Assembly (NCBI GenBank): GCA_964600075.1
Contig: CAZRIE010000110.1
Location: forward strand, 1-14,058
Source of the DNA: CAZRIE01 sp964600075
Lineage (GTDB): Bacteria > Bacteroidota > Bacteroidia > Flavobacteriales > Flavobacteriaceae
Length of the DNA stretch: 14,058 bases
Direction of reading: 5' to 3'
In this document: positions 1 to 8,000 of the stretch, one piece after another
Numbering within the stretch: the first letter of the stretch is position 1
Layout: every line of letters begins with the position of its first letter
Program-made: the position numbers and the translations under genes
Notes under the pieces: generated by a model
Seen by the model: the letters and a program-made list of their open reading frames with translations, nothing else
The model's database searches: none
What the model was told of the DNA's origin: nothing

Positions 1-56
1 AGAGGCTTAAATTGATAGATTTTGTACTGAATTAACGGCTTGTGCAACGGTTACCT

Positions 57-645
57 TTGTTGGCAACTGGCTTTATTTTCTCAACTCTTTTAAATATAGA
101 TTTTCTATTTTTTTAATATGATGCAAATCGTGTCCGAGAATATGATACCCCAAAGCTCTGGCACTTGCTTGATTTCCGTTTGCAATTCCCATACATTTTA
201 GTGACTTCTCAGAAAGTCCATTAAATAAAGTAATAGTTGACAATCTTAAAGCTTCATATTCTTCCATTATATTCTCAATTGTTCTCTCTGATGTGTCAGA
301 ATTAAGATTGTAATCCTCTTGTTCAAATCCTGGCAGATTTGTTTTGTCATTTCTAGCAAAAGAAAGAGCTCTATATCCATATATTCTTTCATCATCAATT
401 ATATGGACTAAAACTTCTTTTATGGACCATTTATTTTTTTCGTATCTATAGTCTAATTCTTCATTCGATAAGTTATTAATCAATGTCTTTGTTCTCTCTA
501 AACTCGATTTCAACTGTTCAATAAGGCTTCCGTCTTTTTTGACTAATTGCATATACATCTCTGCATAAATAGGATACTCATTTTGTGATGGGAACTCAAT
601 ATGTTTAGTCATTCAGTTTTTCATTTTTTAGCTTGTTGCCAACAA
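57..645. repeat. 11-bp inverted repeat bracketing the DinB gene
   Basis: TTGTTGGCAAC at 57-67 is the exact reverse complement of GTTGCCAACAA at 635-645. The pair sits just outside the stop and start of the DinB-fold gene. The core GTTGNCAAC is itself nearly palindromic, so the pair also reads as a direct repeat with one mismatch (10 of 11). The arrangement suggests a gene moved as a cassette, but I could not fit the integron attC consensus to either copy. Confidence 0.5.
73..612 (-). CDS. DinB-family four-helix metal-binding protein
   Basis: The 179-residue product matches the DinB/YfiT-like fold (DinB_2 type): a four-helix bundle, usually cytoplasmic, with a divalent metal held by three histidines. 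Visible marks are the helix around WSIKEVLVHIIDDERIYGYR with H70, and the C-terminal helix GYHILGHDLHHIKKIENL with an H161-x3-H165 pair, giving the usual H...HxxxH triad. Family members are thiol- or damage-linked transferases and hydrolases of mostly unknown substrate, so no reaction can be named. The length is normal for the family. The start at 612 is the first ATG before the conserved helices, and no Shine-Dalgarno is visible. The gene stands alone, bracketed by a short repeat and next to a recombinase remnant, which suggests it arrived by transfer. By eye it is more AT-rich than the operon at 2830-13820. Confidence 0.85.
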   Translation of the reverse strand: MTKHIEFPSQNEYPIYAEMYMQLVKKDGSLIEQLKSSLERTKTLINNLSNEELDYRYEKNKWSIKEVLVHIIDDERIYGYRALSFARNDKTNLPGFEQEDYNLNSDTSERTIENIMEEYEALRLSTITLFNGLSEKSLKCMGIANGNQASARALGYHILGHDLHHIKKIENLYLKELRK

Positions 646-649
646 TTGT

Positions 650-673
650 ATAAACGTATCCTGATACGTTTAT
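650..673. repeat. perfect 11-bp palindrome with 2-nt spacer
   Basis: ATAAACGTATC (650-660), spacer CT, then GATACGTTTAT (663-673) form a perfect inverted repeat. A T-rich run follows on the plus strand (674-682). It could be a rho-independent terminator for plus-strand transcription, a recombination-site arm, or an operator upstream of the DinB gene. No plus-strand gene precedes it in the window, so the terminator reading lacks a client. The spacer is too short for a stable loop without opening one or two pairs. Confidence 0.6.
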
Positions 674-694
674 CTCTTTTTTATGAATACTAAT

Positions 695-889
695 CTAAGG
701 AGTTTCAAAAGTATTTGTGGCAATATGAGTGTAAATTTCTATTGTTTTAGTCGAAGCATGTCCTAAGAGGACTTGAATCTGTTTTAGGTCGACCCCCGAT
801 TCGAAAAGGTGTGTCGCGAAGCTATGTCTGAGTATATAGAGGGGTATTTTTTTGACAATAGCGGCCAAGTCTGTTATTCTCAGAACGAT
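695..889 (-). pseudogene. tyrosine recombinase/integrase, 3' remnant
   Basis: The minus strand from about 889 down to a TAG at 695-697 encodes the C-terminal end of a phage-integrase-family tyrosine recombinase. Visible blocks are LRHSFATHLFESGVDLKQIQ, VLLGHASTKT and EIYTHIATNTFETP. The box II arginine, the LLGH histidine and the EIYTH tyrosine nucleophile are all present. The first histidine of the usual H-x-L-R motif is a tyrosine here (YILR). The frame meets a TGA just beyond 910, so the N-terminal domain and the first half of the catalytic domain are gone. No start or intact copy exists in the window. This is a relic of a site-specific recombinase, of the type found in integrated elements of Bacteroidota, and not an active gene. 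Confidence 0.85.
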
Positions 890-930
890 TGAGAAAAAGA
901 AAGGAAAAGGCTGTCATATTTCAGACAGCC
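889..930 (-). terminator. rho-independent terminator, minus strand
   Basis: GGCTGTC (909-915) pairs with GACAGCC (924-930) across an 8-nt loop. On the minus strand the stem is followed by a T-rich tract (908 down to about 890). It lies some 120 bases past the stop of the GH117 gene and could end its transcript. It also lies 6 bases past the TGA (937-939) of a short unrecognised minus-strand frame, so it may have belonged to a deleted gene. Confidence 0.65.
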
Positions 931-1053
931 CATCCCTCAACTCAAAAACCAACGGTACTGAGAATCACCATTGATTGCCTTTGAGACACCTTCTGTAAAA
1001 TTGAAGACACATACACTTCGCTTTTTAAGGGCTCTTTCTGGCTACTGTACTAC

Positions 1054-2388
1054 TTATTTTACTTTAAGCTTTCCGAAACCTGTTTCTGTTGCAAACTCTT
1101 TGGTTGCATCTACAGCTTGTTTTTTGTGAGTACCATTTAGTCTGAGTACTTTTTGAAAGTAGGTATGTTCGTCGAATCGTATATTGTTTCGTTTGAAAGC
1201 GGGAAGGTTTGCGTCTAAACTTAAGTCACAATCAAATCGCGCTAAAAAACAATAATTTGCACCACCACCACCTTCTGCATTGATATGGCAAAGTCCCCAA
1301 GTAAAGCCTCTAGCATTTCCATTGCTACTAAATGCATCCGGAATAAAAGGACCGGGAGAAACGGGAACCATTTGAATATTTGATACAACCTCAAAATGAA
1401 TTCCGTCGTTAGAGTATTGCACCGTATTTTTTTCCGGTCCATCTATACTAACCGTTGTAGCAATACCGTCTCTAAACGGGAAATAATTGGTTTCGTGACC
1501 AGAATTAGTAACCGGATTGAATTTTGATTTCACAAAAGGGCCTAACGGATCGCTTGCAACTGCCAAACCTTGTGCTCTTGTAATGGCTTTGGGGTTGTGC
1601 ATGTCATAATTCTGACCTTTGTAATACAGATAAATTTCGCCTTTGAAAATCAATAAATTTGGATCATGAATTGCGGCATCGTCCCATTCTCCTTTTTCGC
1701 CTCTATTCACTACTGGTTTTCCTGATTTTGTCCATGGTCCACTTGGTGAATCTGCCCAAGCCACTGTAACATCTGCAGGGTCAACAGCTCCCATCATACC
1801 GGTAAACGATTGGTAGTATAAATAATACTTATTGTTCACTATCAAAATGTCTGTAGTAGTCGCAGATCGATCGCCGTAACCTCCTTTTACAGGGTTTCGA
1901 GAGACAGCAATTCCTTTCTCTTTCCAAGTAAAACCATCTGTACTTGTAGCGTACCATATATCAGCCAAATCCCAATCAAAAGCCGGAATTTTGTCGGTTG
2001 CAGCTTTAACCCCTACAGGTTCCGATTCTGTTTTTCGACAAGTATAATATACGTAATAAACGCCATCAACTCTTATCACTTTCGAAGGATCTCTTCTTGA
2101 TACATTTTCGGTTTTACCTAAATTATCCAATGGGGTAAATTTGAAATTTGAGTACAATTCGTTGTCTCTATCTTCATGGGGTCCCCATTTGTCGTACAAT
2201 CTTTCCATCGAAGCACTAAGCTGTCTGTCAGTCGGTTTTTCAATCGGAAGAATTGCCGGAAAAGCTCCTGTTTTTTCCTCTATTCCTTCTTTTTCTGATT
2301 CATCTTTGTTTGTATTACATGAAGCAAGTGTAATTAGCAGCAATAATGCGATTGGAAATTGTTTGTTGAGGAAGAATCTTTTTTTCAT
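1054..2388 (-). CDS. GH117 3,6-anhydro-alpha-L-galactosidase, lipoprotein
   Basis: The 444-residue product has a lipoprotein signal (MKKRFF, hydrophobic run to residue 23, lipobox LASC with C24) and so is expected to be membrane-anchored. The rest matches family GH117: five-bladed beta-propeller enzymes that remove 3,6-anhydro-L-galactose from the non-reducing ends of neoagaro-oligosaccharides, a late step in agar breakdown. Visible marks are an N-terminal SxSxxR stretch (58-63) like the dimer motif, SRRDPSKV with D100, the blade 2-3 stretch FTWKEKG...GDRSATTTD, HDPNL with D242, and SGHETNYFPF with H298/E299. These fit the family's catalytic Asp/Asp/Glu and acid His. D100 to D242 is about 13 residues shorter than I recall for the agarase-type Zobellia enzyme, so the subclade and substrate may differ. 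No other agar-utilisation gene (SusC/SusD, sulfatase, agarase) is in the window. The start follows no clear Shine-Dalgarno. Confidence 0.88.
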   Translation of the reverse strand: MKKRFFLNKQFPIALLLLITLASCNTNKDESEKEGIEEKTGAFPAILPIEKPTDRQLSASMERLYDKWGPHEDRDNELYSNFKFTPLDNLGKTENVSRRDPSKVIRVDGVYYVYYTCRKTESEPVGVKAATDKIPAFDWDLADIWYATSTDGFTWKEKGIAVSRNPVKGGYGDRSATTTDILIVNNKYYLYYQSFTGMMGAVDPADVTVAWADSPSGPWTKSGKPVVNRGEKGEWDDAAIHDPNLLIFKGEIYLYYKGQNYDMHNPKAITRAQGLAVASDPLGPFVKSKFNPVTNSGHETNYFPFRDGIATTVSIDGPEKNTVQYSNDGIHFEVVSNIQMVPVSPGPFIPDAFSSNGNARGFTWGLCHINAEGGGGANYCFLARFDCDLSLDANLPAFKRNNIRFDEHTYFQKVLRLNGTHKKQAVDATKEFATETGFGKLKVK

Positions 2389-2453
2389 TTGGAATAGGGA
2401 TAAAATTAGTTTTTAATGTTTGTCAGCGTTTTTGTCTTGTATGTTTGTAAACG

Positions 2454-2594
2454 GGTTCTGTCGCATCTGTCAAAATTTACAACAATTTGGTCATAACAAA
2501 ATAAATATTTAGACTAACCTTCATGTACTTACGTTTTTTAAGTTTCCTATTATCTTCTAAAAATTGGCTCAAATATTACGGATGCGACAGAACC
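2454..2594. mobile_element. MITE-like element with IS6-type terminal repeats
   Basis: GGTTCTGTCGCATC at 2454-2467 and its exact reverse complement GATGCGACAGAACC at 2581-2594 bound a 141-bp AT-rich stretch. Similarity continues imperfectly for about ten more bases inward (TGTCAAAATTT against CGTAATATTTG). The tip closely resembles the GGTTCTGTTGCAAA type ends of IS6-family insertion sequences. No transposase frame fits inside, so this is a non-autonomous miniature or a deletion derivative. The flanking octamers (TGTAAACG and TAAGATCG) are not identical, so an intact 8-bp target duplication is not seen. Confidence 0.7.
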
Positions 2595-2762
2595 TAAGAT
2601 CGTAATCTTGACTCGAAAATGTTGAAATACAGGCAAAAAGGATTTGGGCGTGAAGTATCCTCCATATATCGGGTCATTTTCATATATTAGTATTCCTCTC
2701 TTTCCGAGGAGTATTCCTTGCTCATCAGTAGCAATAAGTAAAACTTCCCCCCAGTTGCTTAA
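2595..2762 (-). pseudogene. possible coding remnant cut by the MITE-like element
   Basis: A minus-strand frame runs open from just after a TGA (2763-2765), through stretches such as GEVLLIATDEQGILLGKRG and YENDPIYGGYFTPKSFLP, into the terminal repeat at 2594. It ends at a TAA (2550-2552) inside the element. The mix of residues looks protein-like, with alternating hydrophobic strands and a Gly-Gly-Tyr turn. There is no ATG start and I do not recognise the family. The simplest reading is an internal piece of a gene truncated on both sides. Chance openness cannot be excluded for about 56 codons. Confidence 0.3.
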
Positions 2763-2784
2763 TCACGATTGAATCATAATTTTT
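2755..2784 (+). promoter_or_regulatory. candidate -33/-7 promoter for the two-gene operon
   Basis: TTG at 2755-2757 and TAATTTTT at 2777-2784 are spaced by 19 bases, close to the Bacteroidetes sigma-A pattern TTTG, about 19 bases, TAnnTTTG. The -7 box misses the final G. It lies about 45 bases upstream of the ATG at 2830. AT-rich DNA gives such matches by chance, so this is only a candidate. Confidence 0.3.
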
Positions 2785-2829
2785 ATTACAAATCGAGTTT
2801 CTTCGCAGACTCCCGTTAACATCAATAGT

Positions 2830-5085
2830 ATGAACGCGATAATTACAGGACCACTACTTAGAAAGGTAACACCTGAATCCGTCAGTGTATTTCTAGCTTT
2901 CAAAGAATTTCGTCGAATCAAGCTAAAGCTCTATAACGATCCCAAAGGAACCGGTAAGGTAATAACGGAAACAGAAAACGACCCCAAGCGGATTGGTAAA
3001 AAACTGTGGGTGATAGTGATCACGCTGAAAAACCTGAGTTTGGTCTTAGGCCAGAATTACTATTATAATATATCGCTCGACGATGGCTTCGGGGGTCCAA
3101 CCGAAGACCTCAATACACTGGGCTTTCTCGAGAGCGACAACGCGGTTTTAGGACTTCCCCTTGGGTATGAAACCGGCCATTTGCCGGGCTTCGCAATACC
3201 TCCAGGTTTAGAAAACCTCAGTATCATACACGGTTCTTGCCGCAAACCGCATGGCACTGGCTCGGATCAATTGGCGCAATTAGATGAATTGATTAAAGCC
3301 AAATATCAAGACCCCCTGACTCGTCCCCACCAACTATTTCTCACTGGCGATCAGATCTATGCCGATGATGTGGCAGTAGAATTGTTTGAGATACTCACAA
3401 TGGAAGGGGTCAATTTATTAGGCATACGGGAAGCTATCACACCATCCGCTAAGCATGGTGGTACCGAGACCCAGGCAGCCAACCGCAAGCACTTTGTTGA
3501 ATCCGCAACAAAGCTAAGCTCCTCGCATAACGATTATCACCTGGTCTATTTATCGGAGTTTTATAGCATGTACCTATTTGCTTGGTCGGGCTATCCATTG
3601 ACTTTAGCAGATTTGAAAAAGGAACATCCGTTTCCACCTTATGAAATTGTTATTCCAAGCGATGTGCCTGGCACAGCTGTTATCGAGAGTGAGCTGACCA
3701 CATATGCACACACTTTACCACAGGTACGTAGAGCATTAGCCAATATTCCCACTTTTATGATGTTCGATGATCATGAGGTAACAGACGACTGGTATATTCA
3801 TGGAGATTGGAAGAACATGGCTTTGAGTGATGAAACTACACGTAAAATTCTCAGAAATGGCCTAGTAGCTTATGCTATTTTTCAAGATTGGGGAAATCAA
3901 CCGGAAAAATATGAAGATGACCATGGTGCTTTTTGGAAGGCGGTAGAGTATCATGAGGTTAAAGATGATAAAAACAAAAACGAGAAAATTATCAAAGCTT
4001 TTAGATCGGGATCGGAAGCTAATCAATTGAATATTTTCTTAGGACTCGTACCCGAACCCGAACCCGAAATCAACCCTAAGCCTCCCCGCGTTTTACACCC
4101 ATGGTATTATCAATTATCCTTTTTAGAACACAACGTATATGTAATCGATACACGTACACGTCGGCATTATATTGATAATTATACGATGCTGATCGCACCC
4201 CTTGCCTTTAACGATCAACTACCGATTCCTACTGAAACCAATAAACTGGCCGTAGTCCTTTCCCCTGCCCCTATCATAGGCATGCCCGTCATCGAAGATT
4301 TGCAAAGATTTGCAGTTAAAGAAATGAAAATACTCAAGGCGACTACGCTCGACGATGAAGCCTGGACCAGTGATCCACTTGCCTATAATCTGCTCCTAGA
4401 ACATTTGGCCCAATACAAAAAGGCAATCATTCTATCAGGTGATGTACACTATGCCTATACCAACACTTGTGCTTTTTTTCCAGGTGTTGAAGCGAGTAAT
4501 GAAGCAGCACGAATAGTGCAATTGTGTTCCAGTTCGTTGAAAAATGGAGGAATTCTGTCAGATATTCCTACGGTAATTGACTTTTCCCTAGACGAAGAAT
4601 CTTTTGCTTTATATGCATCGGCAGATGTAGATAATCAAAAAATTAGTAAGGAAATAGAAAGACTTAGAGAGGGACATAGGCATGCTGGTGGTGAATTTCC
4701 TCAACCCGATTTTCGAATAAAATCATATGTCAAATTAAATCCCCGCCCCGGTAGCATTAAAATTTTTTCTTGTATAGATATAAAAAACTTCGAGTTTATA
4801 TTGAATACGGGTATGACTGTCAATCAGACTCGGGCACGCTACTTGTTGCAGTACCTCAATCATGATCTGGCAGAGCAATATGACCGATCGACCTATGCCC
4901 CTGATATATTGAAAAAGATATTGGGCAATACAAATGTAGGTCAGATATCTTTCGAAACGGAAGGCGATGAAATGTACGTCGTTCACCAGTTACATTTACG
5001 TGTAGGGGGAAGTCAGTATAAAAAATCCTTTACGTGTAGAACGTCTTTAAGCCTTCCGAAACTTAACGAAAAACCTCCCTTATGA
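2830..5085 (+). CDS. PhoD-like metallophosphatase
   Basis: The 751-residue product is a PhoD-type metallophosphoesterase. It begins with the family's beta-sandwich N-domain (GPLLRKVTPESVSVFLAF, residues 7-24). The catalytic core follows with its four blocks in order: HGSCRKP (134-140, C137 at the place of the iron-binding cysteine of Bacillus PhoD), LTGDQIYADD (171-180), MMFDDHEVTDDW (310-321) and LSGDVHYAY (535-543). The family uses metals, Fe and Ca in PhoD itself, to hydrolyse phosphomono- or diesters; the substrate here is unknown. Odd points: no Tat or Sec signal peptide, a long insert of some 220 residues between DDHE and GDVH that includes a PEPEPEINPKPP linker (near 408), and a beta-rich C-terminal extension of about 170 residues after the core. 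It overlaps the next gene by 4 bases, so the two proteins are probably made together. Confidence 0.88.
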   Translation: MNAIITGPLLRKVTPESVSVFLAFKEFRRIKLKLYNDPKGTGKVITETENDPKRIGKKLWVIVITLKNLSLVLGQNYYYNISLDDGFGGPTEDLNTLGFLESDNAVLGLPLGYETGHLPGFAIPPGLENLSIIHGSCRKPHGTGSDQLAQLDELIKAKYQDPLTRPHQLFLTGDQIYADDVAVELFEILTMEGVNLLGIREAITPSAKHGGTETQAANRKHFVESATKLSSSHNDYHLVYLSEFYSMYLFAWSGYPLTLADLKKEHPFPPYEIVIPSDVPGTAVIESELTTYAHTLPQVRRALANIPTFMMFDDHEVTDDWYIHGDWKNMALSDETTRKILRNGLVAYAIFQDWGNQPEKYEDDHGAFWKAVEYHEVKDDKNKNEKIIKAFRSGSEANQLNIFLGLVPEPEPEINPKPPRVLHPWYYQLSFLEHNVYVIDTRTRRHYIDNYTMLIAPLAFNDQLPIPTETNKLAVVLSPAPIIGMPVIEDLQRFAVKEMKILKATTLDDEAWTSDPLAYNLLLEHLAQYKKAIILSGDVHYAYTNTCAFFPGVEASNEAARIVQLCSSSLKNGGILSDIPTVIDFSLDEESFALYASADVDNQKISKEIERLREGHRHAGGEFPQPDFRIKSYVKLNPRPGSIKIFSCIDIKNFEFILNTGMTVNQTRARYLLQYLNHDLAEQYDRSTYAPDILKKILGNTNVGQISFETEGDEMYVVHQLHLRVGGSQYKKSFTCRTSLSLPKLNEKPPL
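4051..4068 (+). repeat. (CCCGAA)3 tandem repeat in a Pro-Glu linker
   Basis: Three exact copies of CCCGAA encode the PEPEPE stretch in the insert of the PhoD-like phosphatase. It is an in-frame hexanucleotide repeat whose copy number could vary without breaking the frame. Confidence 0.85.
5082..5085 (+). promoter_or_regulatory. ATGA stop/start overlap, translational coupling
   Basis: The ATG of the giant gene overlaps the TGA stop of the phosphatase gene in ATGA. There is no room for a separate promoter and no clear Shine-Dalgarno just upstream, so translation of the giant protein probably depends on ribosomes finishing the phosphatase gene. Confidence 0.75.
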
Positions 5086-8000
5086 ACCATTCTACTTTCG
5101 GCCAGCTACTTATTCAAGACCTTCAGGAAAATCTGGACTTGCTCATTCGCGGTCTGAATTCTCCGTACTCCATTTTCGGCTTTTTTCCTACTATGGGATG
5201 GAATATTCAGGGACTCGCCTCCAGTAATCTTCCTTTAATCACCGAAAAATTTGTGGCTATCCGGCAAGGGCTTACAGAATTGATCAAAGAAGAAGAGCTT
5301 ACACAGGCTGAAGTAAATAGCTTGGGCCAGCAATTGGAAAGTAACTTCGAGGTGTTTTGCCAAGAGGTTATGGCGGGTTACTTCAACAATGTAACAGATG
5401 AGCAAATGGAGTCTTTTGTTAAGGATACGGCACAGTACCTATTGGTCCTTTTTTTGGCAAAAAATTATCCGTTACTTCTTCAATTAAGTGAGCTTATAGG
5501 GGTTATCAAATACGAGACACAAGAGGAGATTTATCTTGAGGAAGGCGGCGAATACATTTTACTGCGCGAGCAAATTCCGGTTTATCAACTCAAAACTTCC
5601 CATTTCTTAAGCCTACCACTAAATTTTATTAACGAATTCATTTCTGGTCTAGACCTGGAATCGGGAATCGGTATAGAGCAGTTTTTTGAAGTCCTAAACC
5701 AAAAGTTGGATGAAGCGATTAAAGAGATTCGGCAGGTTTATGGAGAAAGTCTGGCCGAAGGCATTGAAGTAAGACTGAATTCACAAGGACTAACGATTCT
5801 GGGGAATGTATTTAAACTATCCGTTCTACCTGAACCCCTAACGTTCCAACTACCCCCCAATGATAAATTGACACTACAGATTAATGGTAATGAGTTTGGC
5901 TTACTTTGGGGTGAATTATTGGACGATATTAATAACACAGTCCCACTTATTTCGGCCGGAGGAATTCAACTAAAACTGGGCGAAACAGATATCTTGAACG
6001 CTAACGCGGAGCTAGTTCTCCATATTTCGGATACAGAAACTTATTTTGAACTAAAAGGCCAAACGGGTCTGCAGCTACCTGCTGACCTTATTGATGAAGT
6101 AGAAGGAGAGCTAAAAAGCACAGCCCATTTTGTTTACCACTATGATATTGGCGGAGCCTACAATCTGAATCTGACAGATTTCAACACCTCGGGAAGCCTG
6201 CGCATTGGTGGTGCTGGGGGAGTTCAACTTTCAGAATGTAACCTCAACATACAAGACATTTCCTATCCTTTACCGGCAACGGGATTGGACTTGAAATTTC
6301 AGTGTACGGGCACCTTATCGTGGCAAGCAAGTGGAAGTGTCAGTCAACTACAGGTCAAAGCAGACTACACTAATGAACGATTAATTCTAAGTGCTGATGC
6401 CGACATGTATTTGGGTAGTGGGATATGGTTACAAGCACTGGAAGAGCAGCCAATTTTTCATGGAGAAATTCATGCATCGGGCACATATACCTTAGATGTA
6501 AATGCACTTTTTAAAATGCCCCACCAAAATGGAAGCACTAAAGATATTGAAGTCCAGGGTAACTTGACATTGGTAAACACCAATGGGCAGTTGCAGCTCA
6601 CCCAGTTTTCTGCCGCAAGTCAGGTGAATAACCTGACTTGGGAACTGCCCGGAGGAATTGTACTCAAGAGTGCTCATGTTCGGATTTCCAATGAAAATCA
6701 GACTTTTTCTGCTGTTATCGGCGGATTGCTTGACCTAGAGGGCGGTCAATCTGTGCAAATAACTACAGCTATGCTATTTCCGAATGTCAATGACCCTACA
6801 AATATAAAGATCGACACCCAGGTTGTGATCGATCGACTCAACTTTTTCGATCAGCTATATCTCTTCGAAGGGAAAGTGCAGTTGCGTGTTGCTACAAAAC
6901 CTCTTTCAGGAACACTTGAGATTATAGAAAGCTCAGCCGGGTTTATCGCAAAAGGCAATCTGAGTATCCATCCGGGATTGTCCGATTTTCACCTGGCCGT
7001 TGAGCAACTCGATTCAACCTTTGAATTCAATACCAATGGTTTTGAATTACAACTGCAGTCCGGCTCCATATTTCTCCCCGAGGTGTTCAATCACGGAGGC
7101 ACCGAGCGGGCCTCTGCCAATATCGGGGACCAGCCGATTAGTTTGGTTTATGAAAACCAGCAGTTGGTTTTTCAAATGGCCCTTGTACTATCAAATTTTG
7201 GAATAGATTTTTCCGAAAACGCAGGTCTCGTTGCAAATCTAGAGACGGCAATCTTGAGTATGAGCAGCAGCGAACCTATTCCTAGAATAACGGACGCCAA
7301 AGGTCATATTATACTCCCAATTCCGGAGCAAGCCTCCATAAATATAGCTTTCGACAAAGTGACGTGGGATATCCTTGGCTATCCCGATGGGGTGGTACAT
7401 TTGACCCAGAACATTATTTTTCCGTTAGGTGGCGGGTTCGAACTAGAATTGCTGGGTGGCAGCCAGAATGGTATCCAAACGGGCCTAACGGTTATTCGAA
7501 ATGACAATGCACAGCCACAGTTTATTCTAGATGGAGCTGTAAACCTTATCCTCCCCATAGATATGCTGACAAAGGAAGAAGGCGATCAAATCTATATAGG
7601 CTCTTCGGGCAATATCAGCTGGAGGGCAGGGGAGATGCCCGTGCCTCATCTCGAGGAATTGCGAATCGGAGGCAATTTTCGTTTGGGAGGAACTGGTGGT
7701 ATCAAGATACAGGATGGGGAGCTCACGGCCGCTGGAATAGAAAATATGCTGAAGCCTTCGAATGACCATCCGTTTCTTTTATTGCTAAGTGGAAAGCTGT
7801 TTTTAGGGGATGACGGCCCCGGAGCGGGAATTAATGATGCCAGTTTTACCTTTATAGGTGATGAGTATCCCTTGTTCGACTTTCAGGGTTTTTCTATTAA
7901 ACCCGGAGAAGAACAGTTAGGTGTTATGGAACAACTTCCGTTGAAAGTTCGAGATTTGGAAGTGGCCTTTATCGAGCCTGATCCATTGCCTGCCAAATTA

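Noticed and set aside
31..67. Integron attC site at the left edge
   Set aside because: AACGG and GTTGG stretches looked like attC arms, but neither RYYYAAC nor GTTRRRY boxes fit in the right places.
2141..2416. 91-codon plus-strand frame overlapping the GH117 gene start
   Set aside because: It is antisense to well-supported coding sequence, shows no family motif and has a composition typical of a shadow frame.
2446..2602. 8-bp target duplication around the MITE-like element
   Set aside because: The flanking octamers TGTAAACG and TAAGATCG match at only some positions, so no duplication can be claimed.
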